64,000 nucleotides of DNA from Burkholderia pyrrocinia (lineage in GTDB: Bacteria; Pseudomonadota; Gammaproteobacteria; Burkholderiales; Burkholderiaceae), in assembly GCF_018417535.1 (NCBI RefSeq), contig NZ_CP070979.1:992001-1056000 (forward strand), written 5' to 3'. How positions within the stretch are numbered: position 1 is the first letter of the stretch; each line of letters starts with the position of its first letter. A model generated the notes under the pieces. The model had not been told where the DNA came from. It worked only from the letters and a program-made list of their open reading frames with translations, and ran no database searches. The translations under genes and the position numbers were made by a program. Below, piece by piece: positions 9,067 to 19,287 of the stretch.

Positions 9067-9627
9067 CTACGCAGCCGCGGCGGACAGCGCATGCGGACGC
9101 AGTTGCGGCACGGCGCGATCCACGGCGAGCGCGATGCGCGCGCGCAGCGCGGGGTTCGCGATTTCGTATTGGTCGAAATCGCTTTCGGATGCGTACACGC
9201 CGATCGGCAGCGTGCGCGCCTGGAAGAAGCTGAACAGCGGCCGCAATTGATGGTCGATCACGAGCGCATGACGCTCGCTGCCGCCGGTGGCGGCGAGCAG
9301 CACGGGCACGTCGACGAGCGCGTCGTGACGCACGAGGTCGAACAGGTGCTTGAAGAGGCCCGTGTACGACGCGCGATAGACGGGGCTCGCGACGACGAGC
9401 GCATCGGCCGTCTCGATCGCGCGGATCAGCACTTCGAGGTCGGCCGGCACCTGTGCGCGCGTCAACGCGCCGGCCAGCCGGCTGCCGATTTCGCCGAGTT
9501 CGATCAGCCGCGTGTCGGTCGACAGCGCGGCGCCGAGCGCCGCGACGATCGCGTCGGTCAGCGCCAGCGTGCGCGACGGCCGTTGCAGGCCGCCCGATAT
9601 CGCGACCACGTTGATTGCATTGCTCAT
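9067..9627 (-). CDS. msuE: NADPH-dependent FMN reductase
   Basis: A 186-aa flavodoxin-like FMN reductase that supplies FMNH2 to SfnG. The start NVVAISGGLQRPSRTLALTD is the phosphate-binding loop of the SsuE/MsuE family, and VASPVYRASYTGLFKHLFDL is the second conserved flavin-binding block. ATG 9627 is chosen because GGGA lies nine bases upstream. Longer in-frame starts up to 9714 would lie at or beyond the sigma-54 promoter at 9684-9698 and so cannot be translated from that transcript. It is first in a two-gene operon with sfnG. In Pseudomonas the equivalent is called msuE or sfnE. Confidence 0.87.
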   Translation of the reverse strand: MSNAINVVAISGGLQRPSRTLALTDAIVAALGAALSTDTRLIELGEIGSRLAGALTRAQVPADLEVLIRAIETADALVVASPVYRASYTGLFKHLFDLVRHDALVDVPVLLAATGGSERHALVIDHQLRPLFSFFQARTLPIGVYASESDFDQYEIANPALRARIALAVDRAVPQLRPHALSAAAA

Positions 9628-10221
9628 CGGTTGCATTCCCATTGTCGAATCGGGCGCCAACGCACCCGTCACGTCATGGGTCCGCAAGGAGCGTGCCAGT
9701 GCTGCGATCGCCATGAAAAAATATCGTCTGCATGACGAAATGCGTTGCGATCGACGGCCTGTGGCGCCGTCTTCGCCGACCGCCGTATGTTGATAAGCGT
9801 GCCAGCCGCCACATCACAACCATATTCCGCAGCGAGATGAACTGCGGGAAACAACCATGCTGATTCGCTGCTGCCTGATCAGCAGCGCGGCGCATGCCGA
9901 AGGCGTCTTTCCGTTTCGGCGTGGAATCCGCAACGCACGCGGCACCCGTTCGCCGCGATCGCGCACAGCCGCAACGCGGCACGTCGTTGCAGCAGTGCCG
10001 AAGCTGCTGCTTCATCGACATCCGCACACCGCACTTCGCTTCACCGAACGACATCGCGTTGCGCAACTGCGTCCAGCGCAGCAATCCGGCATTGGTTATC
10101 AGAAATCGATGTTTCCCGCGTTGCGCAAAACGTTGAACACTCTGCTGAATACGCAGCACCCGGGCAGCAACGTCCAGCGTGGCCTGACCGATCCGTGCAG
10201 CGACCCGATGCCTACACAGCC
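9628..10221. other. Divergent intergenic region of the sfn cluster
   Basis: About 590 bp between msuE (minus) and the sfnC-like gene (plus). It holds the sigma-54 promoter at 9684-9698. Open frames here are arginine- and cysteine-rich with no family resemblance and no ribosome-binding site, so I call no gene. SfnR enhancer sites are expected somewhere in this region, but I do not know the motif well enough to place them. Confidence 0.5.
9684..9698 (-). promoter_or_regulatory. Sigma-54 (RpoN) promoter of msuE-sfnG
   Basis: On the minus strand the sequence reads TGGCACGCTCCTTGC, an exact match to TGGCAC-N5-TTGC with the invariant GG and GC ten bases apart. Transcription would start near 9672, leaving a leader of about 45 nt before the msuE ATG at 9627. 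A sigma-54 activator gene of the SfnR type lies in the same cluster. Confidence 0.85.
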
Positions 10222-11450
10222 ATGACATCCATTTCCGTATCGCCTCGCGCGGCCGACCTGCGCGTCGTCACGCCGTCCCGCGACGAACCGGGCCCGCCTG
10301 ACGCCCGGCAAACAGCCGAACGCCTCGCGGCCGGCTTCGCACGAACGGCGGCCGAACGCGACCGGCAGGGCGGCACGCCGAAGGCCGAGCGCGACCTGCT
10401 GCGCGAAAGCGGCCTGCTCGCGCTGAGCATTCCGGCCGCCTATGGCGGCCTCGGCGCGAGCTGGCGCGCGACGCTCGACGTCGTTCGCGTGCTCGCGGCC
10501 GCCGACAGTTCGCTCGCGCACGTGTTCGGCTTCCACCACCTGATGCTCGCGACCGTGCGGCTGTTCGGCGCGCCCGCGCAGTGGGAATCGTGGTTCGAGC
10601 GAACCGCGCGCCAGCAGTGGTTCTGGGGCAACGCGCTGAACCCGCTCGACGAGCGCACGATCAGCCGCTCGCGCGGCGCGTGGCGCGAATTCAGCGGCCA
10701 GAAGAGCTTCTGTTCGGGCGCGCTCGATTCGCAGATGCTGATCGCGTCCGCACACGACGCCGAGTCGCGCGCGTTCCTGATCGCGGCCGTGCCGACCCAG
10801 CGCAGCGGTATCTCGATCGCCGACGACTGGAACAACATCGGCCAGCGCCAGACCGACAGCGGCACGGTCACGTTCGAGAAAGTGCGCGTCGAGGATCACG
10901 AGCTGCTGGCGGACCCCGGCCCGCTGTCGACACCGTTTTCGTGCCTGCGCCCGCTCGTCGCGCAACTCGTGCTGACCAACGTGTATCTCGGCATCGCCGA
11001 AGCCGCGTTCGACGATGCACGGCACTACACGCTGCACGAGGCGCGGCCGTGGCCCGGCGCGCAGGTCGCGAGCACCGGCGACGATCCGTACATCCTCGGC
11101 CAGTACGGCGAATTCTGGATCGGGCTCGAAGCCGCGCGCGTGCTCGCCGACCGCGCGGCGGACCGTCTCGACGCCGCGTGGGCACGCGATTCGGCGCTCA
11201 CGCATGCGGAGCGCGGCCAGGTCGCGCTCGCCACGGCAGGCGCGAAAGTGTCGGCCGCGCGCACCGGGCTCGATCTCTGCACGCGCATGTTCGATGTCGC
11301 CGGCGCGCGCGCCACGCACGGCGCACTGCGGCTCGACCGGCACTGGCGCAACCTGCGCACTCATACGCTCCACGACCCGCTCGCCTACAAGATCCGCGAG
11401 CTCGGCGAATGGGCGCTCAAGCGAACCTATCCGACGCCGGGCTTCTACTC

Positions 11451-11454
<4 letters not shown>
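10222..11454 (+). CDS. Acyl-CoA-dehydrogenase-fold flavoprotein, SfnC/SfnB-like
   Basis: A 410-aa protein of the acyl-CoA dehydrogenase/DszC-type monooxygenase fold. N-terminal helices ([20 protein letters not shown]) are followed by the beta domain ([18 protein letters not shown]) and a C-terminal helical bundle ending [20 protein letters not shown], the pattern of SfnB/SfnC and DszC proteins rather than of CoA-specific dehydrogenases. Its position immediately before sfnR matches the sfnECR arrangement of Pseudomonas putida. The likely role is an FMNH2-dependent oxygenation in organosulfur use, but the exact reaction is not established. ATG 10222 or GTG 10195 could be the start; neither has a good ribosome-binding site. 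The stop overlaps the sfnR start by four bases (ATGA). Confidence 0.8.
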
Positions 11455-12539
<1,085 letters not shown>

Positions 12540-12755
12540 CCGCATCCCGGGCGGGCCAACGCCCCGGCACGGCACGATCGCGCCTGCGATCCGTGCAGCG
12601 ACGTTCCAACCTGATGTATCGTGGCGCGAAGCGCGCGGCCGGCGATGCCGCCCCTGCCTGCGACAGGGCGCCCGCACGATCGTCCGCTACACGAAAGCCG
12701 TCCGGCGCCCGCGCGGGCCCGACCGAGCCCCGTTCACCCGTCAGGAACCGTCGCC

Positions 12756-14456
12756 ATGAAAAAGCTTGTGAACCGCCCGTCCGATGTCGTGCGAGAAATG
12801 CTGGAAGGCATCGCGCGACAGTCGCCGCATCTCGCGATCCTCGGCGACGAGCACGTGCTCGTCCGCCAGCCGTTGCCCGAGCCGGCGCAGCGGCCCGTCG
12901 CGATCCTCTCCGGCGGCGGCAGCGGCCACGAGCCCGCGCACGGCGGCTATGTCGGCGAAGGGATGCTGAGCGCGGCCGTGTGCGGCGAAGTGTTCACGTC
13001 GCCTTCCACCGACGCCGTGCTTGCCGCGATCCGCGCGAGCGCCGGCCCGAACGGCGCGCTGCTGATCGTGAAGAACTACACGGGCGACCGGCTCAATTTC
13101 GGGCTCGCCGCCGAACTCGCGCGGGCGGAAGGAATTCCGGTCGAGACCGTCATCGTCGCCGACGACGTGTCGCTGCGCGGCCGTGTCGAGCGCGGCCAGC
13201 GGCGCGGGATCGCCGGCACCGTGCTGATCCACAAGCTCGCCGGCGCAGCCGCCGCGCGCGGGCTGCCGCTCGCCCGCGTCGCGGGAATCGCGCGCGACGC
13301 GGCGGCCGAGCTCGGCACGATGGGGGTCGCGCTCGACGGCTGCACGATCCCGGGCGCCGACAAGTCGGGCTTCAGCCTCGCCGATCACGAGATCGAGCTC
13401 GGCCTCGGCATCCACGGCGAGAAAGGCGTCGAACGCCGCGCGCCGCTGCCCGCCGACGCGCTGGTCGACACGTTGCTGTCGAGCATCGTCGCCGATCTCG
13501 TGCTCGACAGCGGCGAACGCGTCGCGCTGTTCGTCAACGGTCTCGGCGCGACGCCGGACATGGAACTCGCGATCGCGCTGCGCGCCGCGTACGACAACCT
13601 GAGCCGGCGCGGCATCGTCGTCGCGCGCGCGTGGGCCGGCACGTTCCTGTCGGCGCTGAACATGCCCGGCTGCTCGATCTCGGTGCTACGGCTGAACGAC
13701 GAACGCGCGGCGCTGCTCGACGCGCCGACGCAGGCGCGCGCGTGGCCGGGCGGCGGCGCCGTGAATACGCACATCCGCGTGACCGCGGCCGACTCGCACG
13801 ACGCACCGCTGCCGCCGCTCGACGCGGCCGGCCGCGCGTGGGCCGCGCGCCTGCAGCCGGCACTGCACGCGGTCGCGCAGACGCTGATCGAGCACGAGCA
13901 GACGCTGACCGACCTCGATGCGGCAGCCGGCGACGGCGATCTCGGCGCGAGCATGCTGCGTGCCGCGCAGGCGATCCTCGAATTGCCCGACACCGCGTAC
14001 GGCACGCCGGCCGGTGCGCTCGCGGCGCTCGGCGCCGCCTTGCGCCGCGCGATCGCGGGCAGTTCAGGCCCGTTCTACGCGACCGCGCTGCTGCGTGCGT
14101 CCCGACGGCTCGCCGATATCGCGGAACCGTCGACGCGCGACTGGGCCGCGGCATTCCGCGGCGCGGTGGATTCGATCAGCGAACTGGGCGGCGCGCATGC
14201 CGGCGATCGCACGATGCTCGACGCGCTGGTGCCGGCCGCCGATGCATTCGACCGTGCGCTCGACAGCGATCGAGATCCCGCGAGCGCATGGGCGGCGGCC
14301 GTCGAGGCCGCCGAACACGGCGCGCAGGCAACGGCGCGCATGACGCCGCGCGCGGGGCGTGCGAGCTATCTCGGCGAGCGCGCGATCGGCACGCCGGATG
14401 GTGGTGCGGTTGCGGTGGCGTACTGGTTGCGGGCGTTGCAGGCGCATGTGCGGTGA
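12756..14456 (+). CDS. Dihydroxyacetone kinase, fused DhaK-DhaL (ATP-dependent type)
   Basis: A 566-aa single-chain dihydroxyacetone kinase. The DhaK (DAK1) part has GGGSGHEPAHGGYVG with His58, and GLGIHGEKG with His220, the residue that forms the covalent hemiaminal with the substrate in this family. The DhaL (DAK2) part has TDLDAAAGDGDLG starting near 385, the Asp-rich Mg-ATP-binding loop. The fusion indicates ATP rather than PEP-phosphotransferase as phosphate donor. ATG 12756 follows a weak AGGAA. It stands alone, without glycerol dehydrogenase or PTS genes, so the physiological substrate could be dihydroxyacetone, glyceraldehyde or another short ketose. Confidence 0.88.
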   Translation: MKKLVNRPSDVVREMLEGIARQSPHLAILGDEHVLVRQPLPEPAQRPVAILSGGGSGHEPAHGGYVGEGMLSAAVCGEVFTSPSTDAVLAAIRASAGPNGALLIVKNYTGDRLNFGLAAELARAEGIPVETVIVADDVSLRGRVERGQRRGIAGTVLIHKLAGAAAARGLPLARVAGIARDAAAELGTMGVALDGCTIPGADKSGFSLADHEIELGLGIHGEKGVERRAPLPADALVDTLLSSIVADLVLDSGERVALFVNGLGATPDMELAIALRAAYDNLSRRGIVVARAWAGTFLSALNMPGCSISVLRLNDERAALLDAPTQARAWPGGGAVNTHIRVTAADSHDAPLPPLDAAGRAWAARLQPALHAVAQTLIEHEQTLTDLDAAAGDGDLGASMLRAAQAILELPDTAYGTPAGALAALGAALRRAIAGSSGPFYATALLRASRRLADIAEPSTRDWAAAFRGAVDSISELGGAHAGDRTMLDALVPAADAFDRALDSDRDPASAWAAAVEAAEHGAQATARMTPRAGRASYLGERAIGTPDGGAVAVAYWLRALQAHVR

Positions 14457-14633
14457 GCGTCGCTTCGTCGATGTGCCCGCGATACGCGACGACGGATGAA
14501 GCCCAGGCACGATTGCCGGTATTTCCGGTGGTGGCGGACCAACATCCGCCGATCATCCGCCGACACGACCGCCCGACCAGCGGTGCTTTGCCGACGACGC
14601 CGGGCGAGCCGGCCGGCATCCCACTTTCCCGAC

Positions 14634-15083
14634 TCAGCTCGCGGCGCCCTGCCCTGCGCGGCCGGGCAGCAGCGCGGCGGCAACCAGCGCCGCGCCGAAG
14701 CTCGCGAGCCAGCACCAATAGCCAATCGCATCGAGATGCACGGGTTCGTAGGTGCCGCCTTCGTTGACCATGATCTGTCGCAGCGACAGGAAGCTCATGC
14801 CGGACAACAAGGCCAGCACGGCCGCGACGACCGCGGGGCCCCGGCGGCGATTCAGCGTCAGCACCCACGCGGCCGCCACCAGCGGATTCGCGAGCCACGC
14901 GTAGACGCCGGCGAGCACGCCCATCCAGCCCGTCAGCAGCACCTCCCAGCCGGCCGCCCACGGATGCGGCGGCGTGCCTGTCCGAAATGGCGTCGCGATC
15001 ATCGCGACCAGATAGAGCAGCACGCTGATCGCGAACAGCCAGCGCGCCGCGCGGCTCATCGCAGGACGGTCGATCGTGTTCAT
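14634..15083 (-). CDS. Small integral membrane protein, function unknown
   Basis: A 149-aa protein with about four hydrophobic segments (roughly 13-31, 45-77, 83-101, 118-139) and short polar loops, one holding NRRRG and another NEGGTYEPVHLD. I do not recognise the family. ATG 15083 is chosen because the upstream extension is polar and uncharacteristic. The gene is isolated: convergent with the kinase gene and separated by about 250 bp from the DUF1330 gene on the same strand. It could be a small transporter accessory or stress-related membrane protein, but nothing here shows which. Confidence 0.65.
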   Translation of the reverse strand: MNTIDRPAMSRAARWLFAISVLLYLVAMIATPFRTGTPPHPWAAGWEVLLTGWMGVLAGVYAWLANPLVAAAWVLTLNRRRGPAVVAAVLALLSGMSFLSLRQIMVNEGGTYEPVHLDAIGYWCWLASFGAALVAAALLPGRAGQGAAS

Positions 15084-15338
15084 GGGTGTTTCTCGGCCGA
15101 CATCGATGTTTTCATTTTCTGCGCCTGACGTCCGATGGCAAGCAATGCCCGTGATTCTGCCGGACGCGGTTCCGTGAGTGATGCCCACGCAATACGTCGC
15201 CGATCGCCGGACATGGCGATGCCCTGTCCATTTGAGGGATCAACGCTCTCCCCGATGGCGGATCCGGCGCACGACGCCGAACGCCGTTCGAAAGCACGCC
15301 GCATGGCGCGATGCGCGACATTGCGGCGAACGCTTGCC

Positions 15339-15626
15339 TCAGGTGCCTTCGACCAGCACCGCGCGATAACGCGCGCCCTTGAACCGATGCTGGACGACGG
15401 TTTGATACTCCGGGCCGTCGTACCACGCGTGCGCGGCTTCCTTCGACGGAAACTCGACGATCACGACGCCTTCGGGACCATCGCCCTCGAGCGTCTCCTG
15501 CGGGCCGTACGCGGCGAGCACTTTGACGGGATGACCCGCAAGCGTCGCACCGACATTGCGGTGGTAAACGTCGAGCTCGTTCTGGTCCTGCGTGCTTTCA
15601 CGGGTAAACACAATGTAGGTTGCCAA
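15339..15626 (-). CDS. DUF1330-domain protein
   Basis: A 95-aa protein of the DUF1330 family, a ferredoxin-like dimeric alpha/beta-barrel fold. The conserved pattern is visible: YIVFTRESTQDQNELDVYH, a central GPEGVVIVEFPSKEAAHAWY, and YQTVVQHRFKGARYRAVLVE. A TTG start at 15626 is preferred because AGGAG lies eight bases upstream and the family is about 95 residues long; the ATG-less upstream frame looks non-coding. Biochemical function of DUF1330 proteins is not established. It lies downstream of the terminator that ends the large CoA-ester operon, so it is probably transcribed on its own. Confidence 0.75.
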   Translation of the reverse strand: MATYIVFTRESTQDQNELDVYHRNVGATLAGHPVKVLAAYGPQETLEGDGPEGVVIVEFPSKEAAHAWYDGPEYQTVVQHRFKGARYRAVLVEGT

Positions 15627-15830
15627 GGTGCGTGCTCCTGATGGGATTTGAAAGGCACTGGACGCGTGCGCGACCGTCCCGGCTGCGGTTGTGCGCGGCA
15701 CAGCCAGGCCCGTAGATTACAGCTATTCCTGAGGTACGGCTCGACCTTCGCCAACGCGATCGCGACCGGCTCCGGCCCGCCGATCGCCTCGTGAGAGACG
15801 GGGAACGATCCCGCCCGCACGAACGAAAAC

Positions 15831-15851
15831 GGCGAGATCAACGATCTCGCC
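15831..15851 (-). terminator. Rho-independent terminator of the eleven-gene operon
   Basis: GGCGAGATC-GTT-GATCTCGCC (minus strand) is a perfect 9-bp stem with a 3-nt loop followed directly by GTTTTCG. It lies 45 bp downstream of the stop codon of the HpcH/HpaI gene, the last gene of the operon. Confidence 0.8.
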
Positions 15852-15896
15852 GCCGTGTCGCTTCGCATCGCTGGTGCGCGCGGGCGCACCGCCCGC

Positions 15897-16700
15897 CTAG
15901 CCGCGCAGAATCCGCCGCGCCTTCAGGATCACCGGCATATCGACCATCTTCCCGTCGAGCGCGACCGCGGCGCCTGCGCTTGTCTCCACGGCGTCGAGCA
16001 CGCGCCGCGCCCACGCCTGCTCGGCATCGCTCCACGCATACGCGCGGTGCACGGCGTCGAGCTGTTTCGGATGGATGCACAGCTTGCCGCCGAAGCCGAA
16101 CTTTCGCGCATGGCGCGCGTGCCGTTCGATCGCGTCGGGATCGTCGATGACCGTCGACACGCCGTCGATCGGCGGCTCGAGCCCCGCCAGCCGAGACGCG
16201 AGCACGATGTGCGAGCGGAACGCGTTCAGTGCCTCGCCGTCGCCGTCGATGCCGAGATCCACCTGAAAATCGAGCGTGCCGAACGCGACGCGCGCCACGC
16301 GCGGCGCCGCACAGACTGCGTCGAGCCCCGCGATGCCGCGCGCGGTCTCGACGATCGGCAGCAACGCGAGCCCGTCATGCGCATGCGCGAGCACCGCATC
16401 GATCTGCGCGCGCGTTTCGCACTTCGGCAGCATCACGCCCGCGGTGCCCCGATGCGCGGCGATCGCCGCGACGTCGTCCGCAAACCATTCGGTGTCGGCC
16501 GCGTTCACGCGCACCCAGACGGGCCGCGCGGGATCCAGATGCGCGACGACGGCCTCGCGCGCAGCCACCTTGCCGGCCGGCGGCACCGCATCCTCGAGAT
16601 CGAGAATCACCGCGTCGGCGCCGGCCGCGCGCGCCTTGCCGAAACGCTCCGGCCGATTGCCGGGAACGAACAGCCACGAACGTGCGGATGCGGCCGTCAT
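15897..16700 (-). CDS. HpcH/HpaI aldolase/citrate lyase family CoA-ester lyase
   Basis: A 267-aa TIM-barrel enzyme of the CitE/HpcH family, which cleaves (S)-citramalyl-CoA, malyl-CoA or similar 3-hydroxyacyl-CoA esters to acetyl-CoA plus a 2-oxo acid. Family motifs: SWLFVPGNRPERF at the N-terminus, ILDLEDAVPPAGK (acidic Mg-binding residues), VMLPKCET, and GTLDFQVDLGIDGDGEAL. The length suits a stand-alone CitE-like lyase. Its ATG overlaps the stop of the upstream MmgE/PrpD gene by four bases, so the two are translationally coupled. As last gene of the operon it would release central metabolites at the end of the pathway; the actual acyl-CoA is unknown. Confidence 0.87.
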   Translation of the reverse strand: MTAASARSWLFVPGNRPERFGKARAAGADAVILDLEDAVPPAGKVAAREAVVAHLDPARPVWVRVNAADTEWFADDVAAIAAHRGTAGVMLPKCETRAQIDAVLAHAHDGLALLPIVETARGIAGLDAVCAAPRVARVAFGTLDFQVDLGIDGDGEALNAFRSHIVLASRLAGLEPPIDGVSTVIDDPDAIERHARHARKFGFGGKLCIHPKQLDAVHRAYAWSDAEQAWARRVLDAVETSAGAAVALDGKMVDMPVILKARRILRG

Positions 16701-18082
16701 GCTTCAACCGCCGGAAACAGCGTGCCGATCGTGTCGTGCGACGCGATCCGCCACGCATCGGCCACGAGCCGCGCAGCCTCGTCGGCCGACGCCGCGCCCG
16801 AGAATGCGGCGAGCCGGCGCACCTTCCCGGCGATCTCGTCGCGTGACAGAGTATTGCCCGGATCGCCCTTCGGCTCGTCGACGCGGCCCGCAATCGTGCG
16901 GCCGTCGCGCGTCGTCACGGTGACCTTGCCGATCCAGCGCGCCGGGTATGCGCGGTCGACTTCGTCGTCGTACGCCATCGTCACGCGATCGCGGAACCCC
17001 GCAACGTCGGCGGCCGTATAGCCGCGCTCGAACTCGTCGACGCCCGCATAGCCGTACAACGCGACGAGCGCGAGCACGGTGCCCATGTTGAACTTCGCCT
17101 GATGCACGGTGCTCGGCACGGCGACGGCGCCGAGCACGTCGAGCGCGCCCTGGTGCACGTGCGCGGTCACGGCCTCGATGTCCGACGCAGCGAGCCGCTC
17201 GCGCGTCATCGCCGCGAACAACGCGTCGGCGGCCGGATGCGTATGGCGGCACGACGCGTGATACTTGAACGACGTTTCCGCGGTCGCCCAGCGTTCGCCG
17301 AGACGATCGGTCAGGCGCCCGGGATCGGCGTCGCTCGACATCCCGGCCGCCATCCCCTGCGCGCCTTCGAGAATACGCGTCGCGCCGCGGAACCCGTCGC
17401 ACGCCAGTTCGGCGGCCATCAGCCCGTTCGCGGCGGCCATCGCCGTATGAAGCTGCTTCGAATCGGCCGCGTCGCGCAGGAATTCCCACAGCCCGCTCGC
17501 CTGCGTGCCCGCCGAACCGAACGCGTCGAGCATCTGCGCCGGCGCCAGCCCGAGCAGCCGCCCGGCCGTCGCGGCTGCGGCCACGGTGCCCGCGGTGCCG
17601 GTCGTATGGAACACCTTGTAGTGCGAGCGGCCGAGGAATTCGCCGACGCGGATGCCGACCTCGTAGCCCGCGACCGCCGCCGCGATGAATTCGCCGCCGC
17701 TCGCGCCGCGCGCCTGCGCCAGTGCAAGCGCAACGGGAAACACGACGGTTGCCGGATGAAACACCGAACCGTTGTGCACGTCGTCCTGTTCGGCGAAATG
17801 CGACGCGGCGCCGTTCATCATCGCCGCGAAATACGGCGTCGCGCGCGTGCGGTCGATCAGCACGTCGGCCGTGCCGGGCCCGTACGGCGAGCCGCCCGCA
17901 CGGCGCGCGAACGCGGCGATCGTCTCGACCGGGCGCGCGCCCTTGCCGGCCAGCGCCGAGCCGAGCCAGTCGACGTAGAGGTCGATGGTGCGCTCGACGA
18001 CGTCGGCAGGAATGGCATCGAAGCGCAGGGTCGACGCGAAGGTCGCGAGCGCAAGGCTCGGGTGGGAACGCATATTCGTCAT
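16697..18082 (-). CDS. MmgE/PrpD family protein
   Basis: A 461-aa protein of the MmgE/PrpD family, which includes 2-methylcitrate dehydratase and cis-aconitate decarboxylase. Recognisable blocks are DWLGSALAGKGARPVETIAA, FAEQDDVHNGSVFHPATVVF (the conserved D-D-x-H and HP of the active site), and YHASCRHTHPAADAL. It probably dehydrates or isomerises a citrate-like polycarboxylate or its CoA ester. The start may be ATG 18082 or ATG 18073; the first is preferred for a GAGA-type ribosome-binding site. It is coupled to the downstream HpcH/HpaI gene and 14 bp from the CaiB gene upstream. Its pairing with a lyase and a citryl-CoA lyase-like protein suggests handling of a branched C6-C7 hydroxy-acid. 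Confidence 0.85.
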   Translation of the reverse strand: MTNMRSHPSLALATFASTLRFDAIPADVVERTIDLYVDWLGSALAGKGARPVETIAAFARRAGGSPYGPGTADVLIDRTRATPYFAAMMNGAASHFAEQDDVHNGSVFHPATVVFPVALALAQARGASGGEFIAAAVAGYEVGIRVGEFLGRSHYKVFHTTGTAGTVAAAATAGRLLGLAPAQMLDAFGSAGTQASGLWEFLRDAADSKQLHTAMAAANGLMAAELACDGFRGATRILEGAQGMAAGMSSDADPGRLTDRLGERWATAETSFKYHASCRHTHPAADALFAAMTRERLAASDIEAVTAHVHQGALDVLGAVAVPSTVHQAKFNMGTVLALVALYGYAGVDEFERGYTAADVAGFRDRVTMAYDDEVDRAYPARWIGKVTVTTRDGRTIAGRVDEPKGDPGNTLSRDEIAGKVRRLAAFSGAASADEAARLVADAWRIASHDTIGTLFPAVEA

Positions 18083-18096
18083 GATGTCTCGTTGCG

Positions 18097-19275
18097 TCAG
18101 ATCGTGCCGTTCGCACGTAGCGCATCGATGCGCGCGCGGTCGTAGCCGAGTTCGGCGAGGATGGCATCCGTATGCTGGCCGAGCGCCGGCACCGCATTCA
18201 TGCGCGGCTCGACGCCGTCGGGCAGCCCGGGCGGCAGCAGCGCGGGCACCGTGCCGGCCGCCGTCTCGACGGACCGCCAGCGCTCGCGCGCCGCGAGCTG
18301 CGGATGCCGCCACACGTCGTCGAGCGTGTTCATCTGCGCGTTCGCGATGCCGGCCGCGTCGAGCCGCCGCATCACGTCCGCAGCCGTCAGTGCCGAGAAC
18401 GCGTCGACGATCAGCGCATGCACGGCGTCGCGCACCGCATGGCGCTTCGAGTTCGCGTTGAAGCGCGGATCGTCGGCAAGCGCGGGCTGCCGCAGCACCT
18501 GTTCGCAAAACACCTTCCACTCGCGCTCGTTCTGCAGCCCGAGCATCACGGTCTTGCCGTCGCCGGCCGGGAACGGGCCGTACGGATAGATCGTCGCGTG
18601 CGATGCGCCCGACAGCGCGGGCGGGCTCTGCCCATCGATCGCGTAGTAGAGCGGGTAGCTCATCCACTCGACCATGCTCTCGAGCATCGACACGTCGATC
18701 CGGCAACCCTTGCCCGTGCGGCTGCGCATCAGCAGCGCGCCGAGGATGTTCGTGAACGCGTACATGCCGGCCGAGATGTCCGCGATCGAGCAGCCGGCCT
18801 TCGCCGGTTGCCCCGGCGAGCCCGTGACCGACAGGAACCCCGACTCGCTCTGGATCAGCAGGTCGTAGGCCTTGCGGTCGCGATACGGGCCGTCGGCGCC
18901 GTAACCGGAGATGTCGCACACGATCAGGCGCGGATGCGTGTCCTTCAGCGCGTCGTAGCCGAGGCCGAGACGCTCGGCCGCGCCCGGCGCGAGATTCTGC
19001 ACGAGCACGTCGGCGTCCGCGAGCAGCGCCTTCAGCACGGCCGCGGCTTCGGGCTGCTTGACGTCGAGTGCAAGGCTTTCCTTCGAACGGTTCACCCACA
19101 CGAAGTGCGACGACAGCCCATGCACGCGTTCGTCGTAGCCGCGCGCGAAATCGCCGCTGCCGGGCCGTTCGATCTTGATCACGCGCGCGCCGAGATCGGC
19201 GAGCTGGCGCGTGCAAAACGGTGCCGCGATCGCATGTTCCAGCGTGATGACCTTGATTCCGTCGAGCGGTCGCAT
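18097..19275 (-). CDS. CaiB/BaiF (class III) CoA-transferase
   Basis: A 392-aa family III CoA-transferase that moves CoA between carboxylates, activating a pathway acid at the expense of another acyl-CoA. The start RPLDGIKVITLEHAIAAPFC, the nucleotide-binding-like ARVIKIERPGSGDFARGYD, and the catalytic Asp region (YDLLIQSESGFLSVTGSPG, with DISAGMYAFTNILGALL) are typical. Twelve bases separate it from the acyl-CoA dehydrogenase gene upstream. In similar clusters such transferases work on dicarboxylates or aromatic/alicyclic acids; the donor and acceptor are not predictable here. Confidence 0.9.
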   Translation of the reverse strand: MRPLDGIKVITLEHAIAAPFCTRQLADLGARVIKIERPGSGDFARGYDERVHGLSSHFVWVNRSKESLALDVKQPEAAAVLKALLADADVLVQNLAPGAAERLGLGYDALKDTHPRLIVCDISGYGADGPYRDRKAYDLLIQSESGFLSVTGSPGQPAKAGCSIADISAGMYAFTNILGALLMRSRTGKGCRIDVSMLESMVEWMSYPLYYAIDGQSPPALSGASHATIYPYGPFPAGDGKTVMLGLQNEREWKVFCEQVLRQPALADDPRFNANSKRHAVRDAVHALIVDAFSALTAADVMRRLDAAGIANAQMNTLDDVWRHPQLAARERWRSVETAAGTVPALLPPGLPDGVEPRMNAVPALGQHTDAILAELGYDRARIDALRANGTI

Positions 19276-19287
19276 CGTTTCTCTCCG

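Noticed and set aside
9977..9990. CGGCACGTCGTTGC resembling a sigma-54 promoter before the sfnC-like gene
   Set aside because: The GG and GC are nine, not ten, bases apart; sigma-54 promoters do not tolerate this spacing change.
9674..10228. Open frame on the minus strand between msuE and the sfnC-like gene
   Set aside because: Arg/Cys-rich composition, no family resemblance and no ribosome-binding site; it covers the sigma-54 promoter region.
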